Shown: positions 7,916-16,119 of the stretch, in pieces | How the letters are laid out: every line of letters begins with the position of its first letter | Numbering within the stretch: the first letter of the stretch is position 1 | Assembly: GCA_001792535.1 (NCBI GenBank) | Contig: MGGS01000003.1 | Span: 1-35,055, forward strand | DNA: 35,055 bases | DNA from: Candidatus Woesebacteria bacterium RIFCSPHIGHO2_02_FULL_42_20 | GTDB lineage: Bacteria; Patescibacteriota; Microgenomatia; UBA8517 | Reading direction: 5' to 3' | Position numbers and translations under genes: made by a program | Notes under the pieces: model-generated | What the model was told of the DNA's origin: nothing | Seen by the model: only the letters and a program-made list of their open reading frames with translations | The model's database searches: none

Positions 7916-9561
7916 AACATCGGATTTTTATTTTATTGCTTGTGTTAATCATACCTTCGTTTGCGAATCTGCTTCGCCCGGGATATTTTCCAATGCAGGA
8001 TGACTTACAGGCAATGCGGCTACACCAAATGGATAAGTGTTTTAGAGATTTTCAGATTCCCTGCCGTTGGGTGCCGGACATGGGCTACGGCTACGGCTAT
8101 CCTCAGTTTAACTATTATGCACCTGGAGTATATTACCTGGGAGAAGTTTTTCATTTAGTAGGCTTTCAGTTTGTTGACGTAGTTAAAATTCTTTTCATTA
8201 TAGGCTTCGTTCTCTCTGGCATTTTTATGTATGTCTTGGTTCGAGAGATCTTCGGTGAGTTACCGGCACTGGTCGCAAGCCTTTTTTATGTATACGGACC
8301 GGTTAGGGCGGTACAGGTTTACGTTAGAGGATCGCTTTCGGAGTTTTGGGTGGCAGTTTTTTTCCCGCTGGTTGTTTGGGCGGCAATTAAATTGGTTAAA
8401 TCGCAAAAGAATAACCACTTGGTACTGTTTTCTTTGTCTGTTGGCTCAATGTTTGTTATCCATAATCTGCTGCCATGGTTTTTCTTGCCGGTTTCGCTGT
8501 TTATAGCGTTATTCTTTTTACCCAAGAAAAATAAACTAAAATCGGTTACCAAGCTTTTTTGGGGTATAGTTTTGGCTTTCGGTCTGGCCGCCTTTTTTTT
8601 GATTCCGGTGTTTTTGGAAATCGGATATGTACACACAGAAACCCTACTCGGGGGGTATTTTGATTACCGGCGGCACTTTGTTTCCATCAAGCAACTTTTC
8701 TTGGCGAATAATTGGGGTTTCGGGTCGTCGGATATCGGTTCAGGCGACGAGTTAAATCTGGCACTCGGGCTGCTGCATTGGCCCGTTGCATTTCTTGGAA
8801 TCCTGGTTCTTTTAGCCAAACGAAAGTTGGACGGAATAGCAAAGCTCGTTATACCAACCAGTCTGGCATTTTTGGTCTTTGTATTTTTGATTCACTCCAG
8901 ATCCCATTTCGTTTGGGAAATGTTTGCAGTGCTTGCCTATTTACAATTTCCCTGGAGGTTTTTAGTGTTGACCAATTTTCTTTTAGCGCTCCTTGTAGGA
9001 ATTTCTGCTTTCTACTTTTCCGAAAATAAAAAAATTGCTTTTGTACTCGTTGGGTTGGTTTTTGTTTTCTATGGCTCGTTTTTTGCTCCAAAAGACTGGT
9101 TCCCGCTCTCCGATCGCGAAAAATTCAGCGGCAGCAATTGGGAAAGACAGCTTACAATTAGCATATTTGACTATCTGCCGGTTTCCGCCAGTGCTCCACC
9201 AGAGTCTAAAGCTTCGGAATTGCCGGAAGTGCTTGAAGGTGAAGCAAGCCTTTTGTCGTATACAAGAGGTAGTAACTTCCAAGAAGGAAAAGTGGTATCG
9301 ACCGGTAAGTCGTTGCTGAGAATTCCTATCTTTGACTTTCCCGGAATGGTAGCCAGTGTTGACGGCTATGAAGTTCCTGTTTTAAATGACTGCAGGGGAC
9401 AAAAAAATTGTTTGGGTTTAGTTACGATAGAAGTTCCAAGCGGCGAACATATCGTCAAAGTAAGGCTTACAGACACGTTGCCCAGAACTTTGGGCAATGT
9501 GATTTCGTTGGTTAGTCTTATTTTTTTGGTTGGCATATGGAAAAAATCGAAAAGTTTGTAG
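7912..9561 (+). CDS. GT-C-like membrane protein, PTPS-related (PF10131) family, copy 1
   Basis: 549 residues. It has about twelve helices and an extracellular C-terminal beta-type domain (about 400-525) with a closing membrane helix. A DD pair (30-31, PMQDDLQ) sits in the first outer loop, followed by CRWVPDMGYGYGYPQFNYYAP, the hallmark of the membrane family misleadingly named '6-pyruvoyl-tetrahydropterin synthase-related'. The C-terminus (IPIFDFPGMVASVDGYE, then VPSGEHIVKVRL) is like the YfhO end domain. It is one of three tandem paralogues; its first loop is nearly identical to that of the copy at 11161. Function is probably glycosyl transfer at the outer face. ATGA overlap with the gene upstream. 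Confidence 0.75.
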   Translation: MKHRIFILLLVLIIPSFANLLRPGYFPMQDDLQAMRLHQMDKCFRDFQIPCRWVPDMGYGYGYPQFNYYAPGVYYLGEVFHLVGFQFVDVVKILFIIGFVLSGIFMYVLVREIFGELPALVASLFYVYGPVRAVQVYVRGSLSEFWVAVFFPLVVWAAIKLVKSQKNNHLVLFSLSVGSMFVIHNLLPWFFLPVSLFIALFFLPKKNKLKSVTKLFWGIVLAFGLAAFFLIPVFLEIGYVHTETLLGGYFDYRRHFVSIKQLFLANNWGFGSSDIGSGDELNLALGLLHWPVAFLGILVLLAKRKLDGIAKLVIPTSLAFLVFVFLIHSRSHFVWEMFAVLAYLQFPWRFLVLTNFLLALLVGISAFYFSENKKIAFVLVGLVFVFYGSFFAPKDWFPLSDREKFSGSNWERQLTISIFDYLPVSASAPPESKASELPEVLEGEASLLSYTRGSNFQEGKVVSTGKSLLRIPIFDFPGMVASVDGYEVPVLNDCRGQKNCLGLVTIEVPSGEHIVKVRLTDTLPRTLGNVISLVSLIFLVGIWKKSKSL

Positions 9562-11186
9562 CAAAATATTATTTGGCAATAATAATTTTGGGATCTATCC
9601 CGGCAATTCTTGCGCTATTTGTCGAGGGTTACTACGGCGCCTCGGATGACTTGCATGTGGCGTGGCTTGGTTTATTCAATGAAACAGTAAAACTCGGCCA
9701 ATTTCCGCCAAGATATGTACCGTCCTTGAGTTTCGGATTTGGCTACCCATTGTTTAATTTTGTCTTTCCGCTGCCTTTTTATATCGGAGAAATTTTTGTC
9801 TTGCTGGGATTCGGGTTAGTGGGAAGTATTAAGTCAGTTTTTGTAGTTAGCTTTGTTGCCTCGAGCATTGTTATGTATAAATTTTTAAGAACGTTGGTAA
9901 AGCCGTTGGTATCGCTTGCTGGCGCTGTTGTTTACCTTTATGCGCCCTATCGTGCTACGGAAGTTTATGTCCGTGGTGCAGTCGGTGAGGCATTAAGTTT
10001 TGTATTTTTGCCGCTTTTATTTTTGGGTTTTGTAAAGATACTGAAAAATGAAACGAAAAAAGGAATTTGCCTTACGGCTTTGGCATTGGCGTTTTTAATT
10101 CTAAGCCACAACATAGTATCGTACATGTTTCTCGGGTTTTTAGTTCTAGCACTTGTTTTTTTCAGGCAAAAATTTGTACAAATTATAACTGCCGGCATCT
10201 TGGGACTTGTGGGTAGCTCTTTTTTTTGGGTCCCGGCTTTGCTTGAATCAAATCTTGTTAAGTACGATACGGTCTTTAGTTACTTCGACCACTTTCCGAC
10301 ACTAAAACAACTTATTACACCGTATTTTGGCTACGGTGCATCAGTCCCCGGACCCGGCGACGGTATGTCTTTTTTCTTGGGGGGAATAAACATTTTGCTG
10401 GTGTTGACTTCGACTTATGTTTTGATTAAGTCTTTCAGAAGAAAACTTGACCTTAGTAAAACATTTTTACTTTTCTCTTTTGCCGCTTTTTTAATCTCGG
10501 TTTTTATGATGAATCACCGCTCGAGCGTAGTTTGGGACGCACTGCCTCTCCTGCCCTATTTTCAATTTCCTTGGAGGTTTTTGACGGCAACAACCTTTTT
10601 TACTACCCTGATGGTTATAAGCTTGTCACGAGTTAAAAAATCTGGCGTACTTGCCTTGTTTATTCTGGTGTTTGTGGTAGTTTTAAATTTTTCCTTTTTT
10701 AAACCCCAAGATAACTTGGGTCGGGGAGATGACTATTATTTGACTAGATACACGACATTAAACGGCACAAGCCCGGAATATAAATCGACAAAAGAGGAGT
10801 ATTTAAGACTTCCTGAAAATAGCGAAGCGAGACCTGCCACGCTGTACCCGGATTTTTATGGCGACAACATCATTGTCTTAAGTAATACTAAGATGAACTT
10901 ATTGGAGTACAAAGCTTTGGTTAAATCAAATGGCGGGGTAGTAAGCGTCAATAAATATTACTTTCCGGGTTGGGAAGTTAATGTGGATGGTCAAAAAGTA
11001 GATATTGTTTCAGGACAGCCATTTGGCCAAATTTCCTTTGATATTCCGGCCGGTGAGCATACACTTCATTATTTTTACAGTGAACCTTTGTATAAACGTC
11101 TGTTAGACGTAGTCTCGTTTGCGACACTTTTGTCCCTTATGTTAATTTTAGTAAGCAAAGATGCTAAAAAAGATAGTCAAAACTAA
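9537..11186 (+). CDS. GT-C-like membrane protein, PTPS-related (PF10131) family, copy 2
   Basis: 549 residues, the same length as copy 1. The first outer loop has GASDDLHVAW (Asp37-Asp38) and then VPSLSFGFGYPLFNFVFPLPFY. About twelve helices follow, then a C-terminal beta-type domain with YFPGWEVNVDGQKVD and IPAGEHTLHYFY, and a last helix. It is the most divergent of the three paralogues, since it lacks the KCFxDFQIPCRW sequence of the other two, so it probably has a different acceptor. It overlaps copy 1 by 25 bases and copy 3 by 26 bases, which points to strict translational coupling. No clear ribosome binding site precedes its ATG. Confidence 0.75.
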   Translation: MEKIEKFVAKYYLAIIILGSIPAILALFVEGYYGASDDLHVAWLGLFNETVKLGQFPPRYVPSLSFGFGYPLFNFVFPLPFYIGEIFVLLGFGLVGSIKSVFVVSFVASSIVMYKFLRTLVKPLVSLAGAVVYLYAPYRATEVYVRGAVGEALSFVFLPLLFLGFVKILKNETKKGICLTALALAFLILSHNIVSYMFLGFLVLALVFFRQKFVQIITAGILGLVGSSFFWVPALLESNLVKYDTVFSYFDHFPTLKQLITPYFGYGASVPGPGDGMSFFLGGINILLVLTSTYVLIKSFRRKLDLSKTFLLFSFAAFLISVFMMNHRSSVVWDALPLLPYFQFPWRFLTATTFFTTLMVISLSRVKKSGVLALFILVFVVVLNFSFFKPQDNLGRGDDYYLTRYTTLNGTSPEYKSTKEEYLRLPENSEARPATLYPDFYGDNIIVLSNTKMNLLEYKALVKSNGGVVSVNKYYFPGWEVNVDGQKVDIVSGQPFGQISFDIPAGEHTLHYFYSEPLYKRLLDVVSFATLLSLMLILVSKDAKKDSQN

Positions 11187-12879
11187 GAATTTTTGGCCGG
11201 TTGTAGTTATTACAATCTTGGCTTTACTGGCTTCGCGAAGGCTTTTTGTGCCGGGCTATTTTATCATGCACGACGATTTGCAAATGATGCGGACCTTGGA
11301 AATGGAAAAGTGCTTTAAAGACTTTCAAATTCCCTGCCGCTGGGTGCCGGATATGGGCTATGGATTTGGCTTCCCATTGTTTAATTTCTATCCGCCACTG
11401 CCTTACCTTTTTGCAATGGTTTTTCGGCTGCTTGCTTTTCCGTTTACTGCAACTGTCAAGTTGACCTTTGCATCTGCCTTTTTACTGTCTGGGGTGGCAA
11501 TGTATTTTTTTGCCAGGAAATTTTTCCTGCCTGCCGGCAGGCAGGCGGCAAATATCGGCGGGGTGGTTGCTGGGATTTTTTACATATGGGCACCATATCA
11601 TGCCGTTGATATCTATGTGCGGGGTGCGATGAATGAAGCCTGGGCTTTTGTATTTTTTCCCTTAATTTTGCTTTTTTCGTATCAACTAATCACTAGTCAC
11701 AAAAATTTAATTCTCCTTTCCCTTTCCTGGGTTGGTCTTCTTTTGGCCCATAATCTGATGGTCTTAATTTTTACGCCGGTTTTTGCTCTTTGGTGTTTAC
11801 TCTGGATTGTCAAATCCAAAAAAATATTGAGTATTAAGTATTTAGTTTTAAGTGGCATTCTCACTTTTGGCCTCGCAGCCTTTTTTACCCTGCCTGTCTT
11901 AGTCGAAAGCAAACTTGTCTACGTTAATCTGTTGACTCAAGGCTATTATGATTTTGCTGGCCACTTTGCGACTTTAAGACAGCTTTTTATTTCAAGATTC
12001 TGGGGCGACGGACCGTCTACTTTTGGCATTGGGGACGGTATGGCTTTTCCAATAGGTCACATTCATTGGATCGCAGTTGCCGTAAGCGGCTTGGTTTTTG
12101 TTTACTTTTGGTGGAAAAGGAAAAAGCTTGAAGTTGCCGATTTTGTTTTTGTCTTTTTTATGGCTGTAGGCCTTTTTAGTGCTTTTATGGCGCACGGAAG
12201 GTCTACTCCAATTTGGCTGGCAATCCCCGTACTTAAGTATGTCCAGTTTCCTTGGAGGTTTTTGACTTTGGCGAGTTTAGGTTTTTCGTTTGCAGCCGGC
12301 TGGCTGATTTGTAAATTGGAAAAATTCAAAAAGCAGCCTTTGTGGTTGGTTATTATAATGGTTATTGCTGTTGTTGTTTGGAATTGGGAGTTTTTTGCGC
12401 CTGTTCGTGAAGGCCCGGTAACTGACACTGAAAAGTTTGCAGGCGAGGCCTGGCGAATCCAGCAAGCGGCCGGGATTTACGATTATTTACCCAATACCGC
12501 CAAAATTGCGCCGGACTCAAAAAGGACAGTTTTAGCCGAAATTATTGAAGGTAAGGGGATTATCTATTTTGAGAATCATCCCGAGCGCACCAACTGGCTT
12601 ACTTTTGACGCCGATATCAAAGAAGGTGGCGCGGTCGTACGAATTAATGTCCTGGCTTTTCCCGACTGGAAGGTGTTAATAGATGGAAACCAAGTGCCAA
12701 CGTACATTGACGAAGTTGAAGAGTGGGGAAGGCTGTATGTAGATATCCCGGAAGGCAAGCACTTTGTCTACGCCAGACTTTACAATACACCAATCAGAAA
12801 TATCGCAAATGGCATTTCGCTTGTTACCTGGCTCGGCTTTTTATCGTTTCCTTTGGTTAAAAAGTTTCGCCGGCAATGA
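11161..12879 (+). CDS. GT-C-like membrane protein, PTPS-related (PF10131) family, copy 3
   Basis: 572 residues. The first outer loop reads IMHDDLQMMRTLEMEKCFKDFQIPCRWVPDMGYG and closely follows copy 1, with the acidic pair at 38-39. The C-terminal domain contains AFPDWKVLIDGNQVP and IPEGKHFVYARLY, as in YfhO-like proteins. Two things lengthen it: a perfect 20-base palindrome at 11526-11545, read as LPAGRQA between two helices, and a 7-base tandem repeat at 11830-11853, read as LSIKYLVLSG. Both look like neutral in-frame inserts. It is the last gene of the operon that begins at 4376; 84 noncoding bases follow before the flippase gene. Confidence 0.75.
   Translation: MLKKIVKTKNFWPVVVITILALLASRRLFVPGYFIMHDDLQMMRTLEMEKCFKDFQIPCRWVPDMGYGFGFPLFNFYPPLPYLFAMVFRLLAFPFTATVKLTFASAFLLSGVAMYFFARKFFLPAGRQAANIGGVVAGIFYIWAPYHAVDIYVRGAMNEAWAFVFFPLILLFSYQLITSHKNLILLSLSWVGLLLAHNLMVLIFTPVFALWCLLWIVKSKKILSIKYLVLSGILTFGLAAFFTLPVLVESKLVYVNLLTQGYYDFAGHFATLRQLFISRFWGDGPSTFGIGDGMAFPIGHIHWIAVAVSGLVFVYFWWKRKKLEVADFVFVFFMAVGLFSAFMAHGRSTPIWLAIPVLKYVQFPWRFLTLASLGFSFAAGWLICKLEKFKKQPLWLVIIMVIAVVVWNWEFFAPVREGPVTDTEKFAGEAWRIQQAAGIYDYLPNTAKIAPDSKRTVLAEIIEGKGIIYFENHPERTNWLTFDADIKEGGAVVRINVLAFPDWKVLIDGNQVPTYIDEVEEWGRLYVDIPEGKHFVYARLYNTPIRNIANGISLVTWLGFLSFPLVKKFRRQ
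11526..11545. repeat. Perfect 20-base palindrome CCTGCCTGCC/GGCAGGCAGG inside a gene
   Basis: A perfect inverted repeat without a spacer within the copy-3 gene, translated as LPAGRQA. I recognise this peptide and palindrome as a recurrent insert in CPR proteins (from memory, not searched). Its GC content is far above that of the surrounding sequence. Confidence 0.8.
11688..11701 (+). repeat. Two copies of a 7-base repeat (AATCACT/AGTCACA)
   Basis: Two adjacent imperfect heptamers in the copy-3 gene, coding for part of QLITSHKN. The same heptamer occurs four times in a row at 15004-15031 in another GT-C gene, so this is probably a shorter member of the same repeat family. Confidence 0.4.
11830..11853 (+). 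repeat. 7-base tandem repeat (AGTATTA x3.4)
   Basis: AGTATTA, AGTATTT, AGTTTTA, AGT in a row inside the copy-3 gene, coding for LSIKYLVLSG between membrane helices. It is another short-period repeat inside coding sequence. Confidence 0.45.
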
Positions 12880-12948
12880 CTTGTTTTTGATTTACTACGC
12901 CACTACGTATGGGAGTATATCTTCGAGTTTTAACAACAATCAATATAA

Positions 12949-12957
12949 TGGTAAAAT
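12949..12957 (+). promoter_or_regulatory. Extended -10 promoter of the flippase gene
   Basis: TGGTAAAAT ends six bases before the GTG at 12964. A second, perfect TATAAT at 12944-12949 lies 14 bases before the same start and could be an alternative -10 box. TTTAAC at 12929-12934 is a weak -35 candidate, 17 bases from TAAAAT. The rest of the 84-base gap 12880-12963 has nothing else that I can name. Confidence 0.55.
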
Positions 12958-12963
12958 TTTAGT

Positions 12964-14457
12964 GTGGTGAGGCAGGATATTGGAGAACATTTAAACCCGA
13001 CCGATGAAATTACGCTCGAGGCTGTAAAGTCAAGAGCTGTTAAGGGTGTTGTCGCATTGACCGGCCGCACGTTGGTGCTTAATATTATTTCGCTTTTCGC
13101 TCAAGGTCTTCTTTGGGCGTTTTTAAGCCCGGAACAGTTCGGAGTATTTTTGATTGTTTCTGCAACCATTAATTTTTTGAGCTATTTTGCGGATATTGGC
13201 TTGGGAGCGGCGTTGATTCAAAAAAGGGAGAAGCCAACTGAAGCGGACTTTAAGACGGTATTTATCGTTCAAGAAACATTGGTTGTTACGATTACGCTAT
13301 TGGTTTTTTTGATTAGCCCGGTGCTTGCCCGTACACATAACCTGACTTACGAGGGTATAGCGCTTTTGTATGCGCTAACCATTTCGTTTTTCTTGGCGTC
13401 TTTAAAAAACATTCCCTCAATAATTTTGGAACGCAAGCTGGAATTTGGCAAATTTATTATTCCTCAAGTTGTCGAGCAGGTTGTCTACAACGTTGCGGTT
13501 GTGTTTTTTGCCTGGAGGGGCTTTGGGATAACAAGTTTTACGTATGCAGTTTTGATTCGGGGGGTTATTGGAGTTGTGACGATTTATATCCTTCAACCGT
13601 GGAAACCGGGGCTAGCATTTTCTAAAGCTTCGCTCAAAGGCCTTTTGAGATTCGGTATTCCCTACCAGCTCAATAATTTTCTGGCAACAATTAAAGACGA
13701 TGGTATGACAATTGTCTTGGGAGGGGTACTGGGGAGCGCGGGACTGGGAATTTTGGGAACTGCCCAGAAACTTGCGCAATACCCACTGCGGTTTTTTATG
13801 GATAATGTAACCAAGGTTACCTTTCCCGCATTTTCCAGGATGCAGGATGACAAAACCTACTTGGAAAGGAGCTTGACCAGATCGCTATTTTTCATTTGTG
13901 CACTTGTCTTTCCGAGCCTAGTCGGGCTATCGGTGTTGTTTCCGGTCTTGGTAACGGTCATTCCCCGCTACGGCAAGTGGGCGAGTGCATATATTCCCTT
14001 CTTATTAATCTCCATTAATTCTATGTTTGCGGCTGGTTCCACCCAATTGACCAACTTACTCAACTCGATTGGCAGGATCAAAACAACATTCAAACTTATG
14101 GTTATGTGGACAGTTCTTACTTGGGCAATTCTGCCCTTTTTGTCGATTGTTTCTGGCGCCCAAGGCGCGGCCCTCGGTTATGCCGTCGTTGGTGCAAGTT
14201 CGGTAGTAGTCTTTTATTTAGTTAAACGAGTTGTCAACTTTTCATTTTACTATTCCGTGGTAAAACCTTTGTTTGCCTCAGGCATTATGGGTGCTGTTTT
14301 GCTGGCCGCAAGGGGTCTATTTTCCTGGAGTTTTTTGGGAATTGGTATGATGGTGGTTATTGGTATTACTTTTTATGCGCTGGTGATTTATTTGTTAGTG
14401 GGTAAATCTGCCGTCGAAGATGTTAAAAAAGTTTTTGCGACTTTTAGCAGAAAATAA
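12964..14457 (+). CDS. Wzx-type lipid-linked oligosaccharide flippase (MOP superfamily)
   Basis: 497 residues with 12-14 predicted membrane helices and no large soluble part. The N-terminal pattern VKSRAVKGVVALTGRTLVLNIISLFAQGLLWAFLSPEQFGVF, then ADIGLGAALIQKRE, is typical of polysaccharide biosynthesis/WzxC-like flippases (PF01943/PF13440). These turn undecaprenyl-linked oligosaccharides from the inner to the outer face of the membrane. In this locus it would link the cytoplasmic GT2/GT4 enzymes with the outer-face GT-C enzymes. The start is a GTG GTG doublet; the first GTG is chosen because it lies six bases after the -10 box. It overlaps the next gene by 38 bases. Confidence 0.85.
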   Translation: MVRQDIGEHLNPTDEITLEAVKSRAVKGVVALTGRTLVLNIISLFAQGLLWAFLSPEQFGVFLIVSATINFLSYFADIGLGAALIQKREKPTEADFKTVFIVQETLVVTITLLVFLISPVLARTHNLTYEGIALLYALTISFFLASLKNIPSIILERKLEFGKFIIPQVVEQVVYNVAVVFFAWRGFGITSFTYAVLIRGVIGVVTIYILQPWKPGLAFSKASLKGLLRFGIPYQLNNFLATIKDDGMTIVLGGVLGSAGLGILGTAQKLAQYPLRFFMDNVTKVTFPAFSRMQDDKTYLERSLTRSLFFICALVFPSLVGLSVLFPVLVTVIPRYGKWASAYIPFLLISINSMFAAGSTQLTNLLNSIGRIKTTFKLMVMWTVLTWAILPFLSIVSGAQGAALGYAVVGASSVVVFYLVKRVVNFSFYYSVVKPLFASGIMGAVLLAARGLFSWSFLGIGMMVVIGITFYALVIYLLVGKSAVEDVKKVFATFSRK

Positions 14458-16105
14458 GCTGGCATCGCTTTTGATTTTTTTAGGATCGCTTTCGTGGTCA
14501 ATTCCCTTGGTTAAAAGTGGGATTGGTTACGACTTCGGAGTTGGTTTTTGGGGGCCCAATGGTCACGATGGTATTTGGCACATTGCTTTAGCTAATTCAC
14601 TGGCCCGTGGATCTTGGGAGATGCCTGTTTTTGCCGGCTCCTTTCTGCAAAATTACCACATCGGCTTTGATTTGTTGCTTGCTTTGGCTGCTAAAATTTC
14701 AGGCGTTTCTACGAGTATTATCTATTTTCAAATAGTTCCTCCGGTTTTGGCCATTTTGGTAGGGCTTTTGACATATCGCTTGGTTGCGACTTGGAAAAAA
14801 AGTAAAAAAGAAGCTTTGTGGAGTGTGTTTTTTGTATATTTTGGAGGCAGTTTCGGTTGGTTGGTCACTCTTTTAACAAGCGGTCAATTAGGTGGAGAAT
14901 CAGTTTTTTGGTCCCAGCAAGCGGTATCAACTTTAATTAATCCACCTTACGCCCTTTCGTTAGTTTTGTTGTTACTCGGATTGATATTTTTAATAAAGTC
15001 TCCAATCACTAATCACCAATCACTAATAACTATTTTTATTTTTGGAGTGCTTTTCGAAGTTAAAGCTTATGCGGGATTGTTGGCACTTTTTGGTTTATTT
15101 GTTGTCGGAGTTTATGAGTTTGTAAAAAACAGGGATATAAAGGTGTTAAAAATATTTTCCGGGTCATTTGCTATAACACTATCATTGTATTTATTTTTAA
15201 ATCGCGGGTCGCAGGACCTGCTGGTTTTTCAGCCGTTTTGGTTTTTGGAAAACCTGATGTCACCGGACAGACTTAATTGGTCTAAATTGGGCGAAGCCTT
15301 AGTAAATTGGAGACTCGGTGGTCTTTATTACAAGTCTGCCTTTGGTTATGTGCTGGCATTTATACTTTTTGTGTTTGGGAACTTGGGAACAAGACTGGTG
15401 TCAATTTTTTCTTTGTCCAAAAGAATTGACTTGTTAAGTGTCTTTATTTGGGCGGTTATATTAGCCGGGATTACCGTCCCGATGGTTTTTTTACAAAAAG
15501 GCACTTCTTGGAATACTATTCAGTTTTTTTATTACAGCCTTTTCTTGTTAGCAATTTTGTCCGGTGTGGGGCTAGTTAAATTAGGAAAATTGTTAAAAGT
15601 ATCTCTGGTTTATGCTGTAGTTTTGCTAGTTACTTTGCCGACGACTTTTTCCACACTCTACTACCATTATTTACCCGGCAGACCCCCTGCAAAGATCTCA
15701 ACCGAGGAACTTAGGGCATTGGACTTTTTGAAAGATCAGCCCGAAGGAGTGGTTTTGACTTATCCTTTTGACCGTGAAGCGGCAGATGCGGCGGTTGACA
15801 ATCCTCCCAGACCGCTTTATTTATATGAATCGACAGCTTACGTATCGGCTTACACCGATAAACCAGTTTTTCTTGAAGATGAAGTTAACCTTGATATCAC
15901 CGGTTATGGTTGGAGTACCCGCCGCGAAGAGATTGTTAGATTTTTTAGTACGAGTGACCAAAACGCCGCTCATAGATTTTTGGAAGATAATAATATTAAA
16001 TATATTTATTTGCTCAAAGGTCAACAAGTAAGTCTGAATTTTCAAGAGCTGGGAGCGAAAAAAATCTTTGAAAACAATATTTCCTTAATATATTCAATAT
16101 CGTGA
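14420..16105 (+). CDS. Large GT-C-like membrane protein with HDG loop motif
   Basis: 561 residues with about twelve membrane helices and a C-terminal soluble region from about 430. The first outer loop carries FWGPNGHDGIWHIALANSL (His49-Asp50) and then FLQNYHIGFDLLLA. The layout is that of GT-C enzymes, with an acidic residue after helix 1, but it does not clearly belong to GT39/83 or to the PF10131 group; DUF2298-like membrane proteins are a possible relation (weak). A 7-base tandem repeat at 15004-15031 inserts PITNHQSLITI between helices. It starts inside the flippase gene and converges with the CARF-HEPN gene, 14 bases between the stops, with no terminator hairpin visible. Confidence 0.65.
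   Translation: MLKKFLRLLAENKLASLLIFLGSLSWSIPLVKSGIGYDFGVGFWGPNGHDGIWHIALANSLARGSWEMPVFAGSFLQNYHIGFDLLLALAAKISGVSTSIIYFQIVPPVLAILVGLLTYRLVATWKKSKKEALWSVFFVYFGGSFGWLVTLLTSGQLGGESVFWSQQAVSTLINPPYALSLVLLLLGLIFLIKSPITNHQSLITIFIFGVLFEVKAYAGLLALFGLFVVGVYEFVKNRDIKVLKIFSGSFAITLSLYLFLNRGSQDLLVFQPFWFLENLMSPDRLNWSKLGEALVNWRLGGLYYKSAFGYVLAFILFVFGNLGTRLVSIFSLSKRIDLLSVFIWAVILAGITVPMVFLQKGTSWNTIQFFYYSLFLLAILSGVGLVKLGKLLKVSLVYAVVLLVTLPTTFSTLYYHYLPGRPPAKISTEELRALDFLKDQPEGVVLTYPFDREAADAAVDNPPRPLYLYESTAYVSAYTDKPVFLEDEVNLDITGYGWSTRREEIVRFFSTSDQNAAHRFLEDNNIKYIYLLKGQQVSLNFQELGAKKIFENNISLIYSIS
15004..15031 (+). repeat. 7-base tandem repeat (AATCACY x4) inside a GT-C gene
   Basis: AATCACT, AATCACC, AATCACT, AATAACT: four copies in a row; the 12-mer CCAATCACTAAT occurs twice (15002 and 15016). 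It codes for ITNHQSLIT in a loop between membrane helices. A two-copy relative lies at 11688-11701. Confidence 0.65.
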
Positions 16106-16119
16106 AACTAAATATTTAA

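Noticed and set aside
8231-9319. Several plus- and minus-strand ORFs of 80-105 residues
   Set aside because: All lie inside the PF10131-type gene at 7912 and show no family motifs or promoters.
15002-15027. Direct repeat as a CRISPR-like array
   Set aside because: Units are only 7 bases with no spacers and lie in frame inside a gene.
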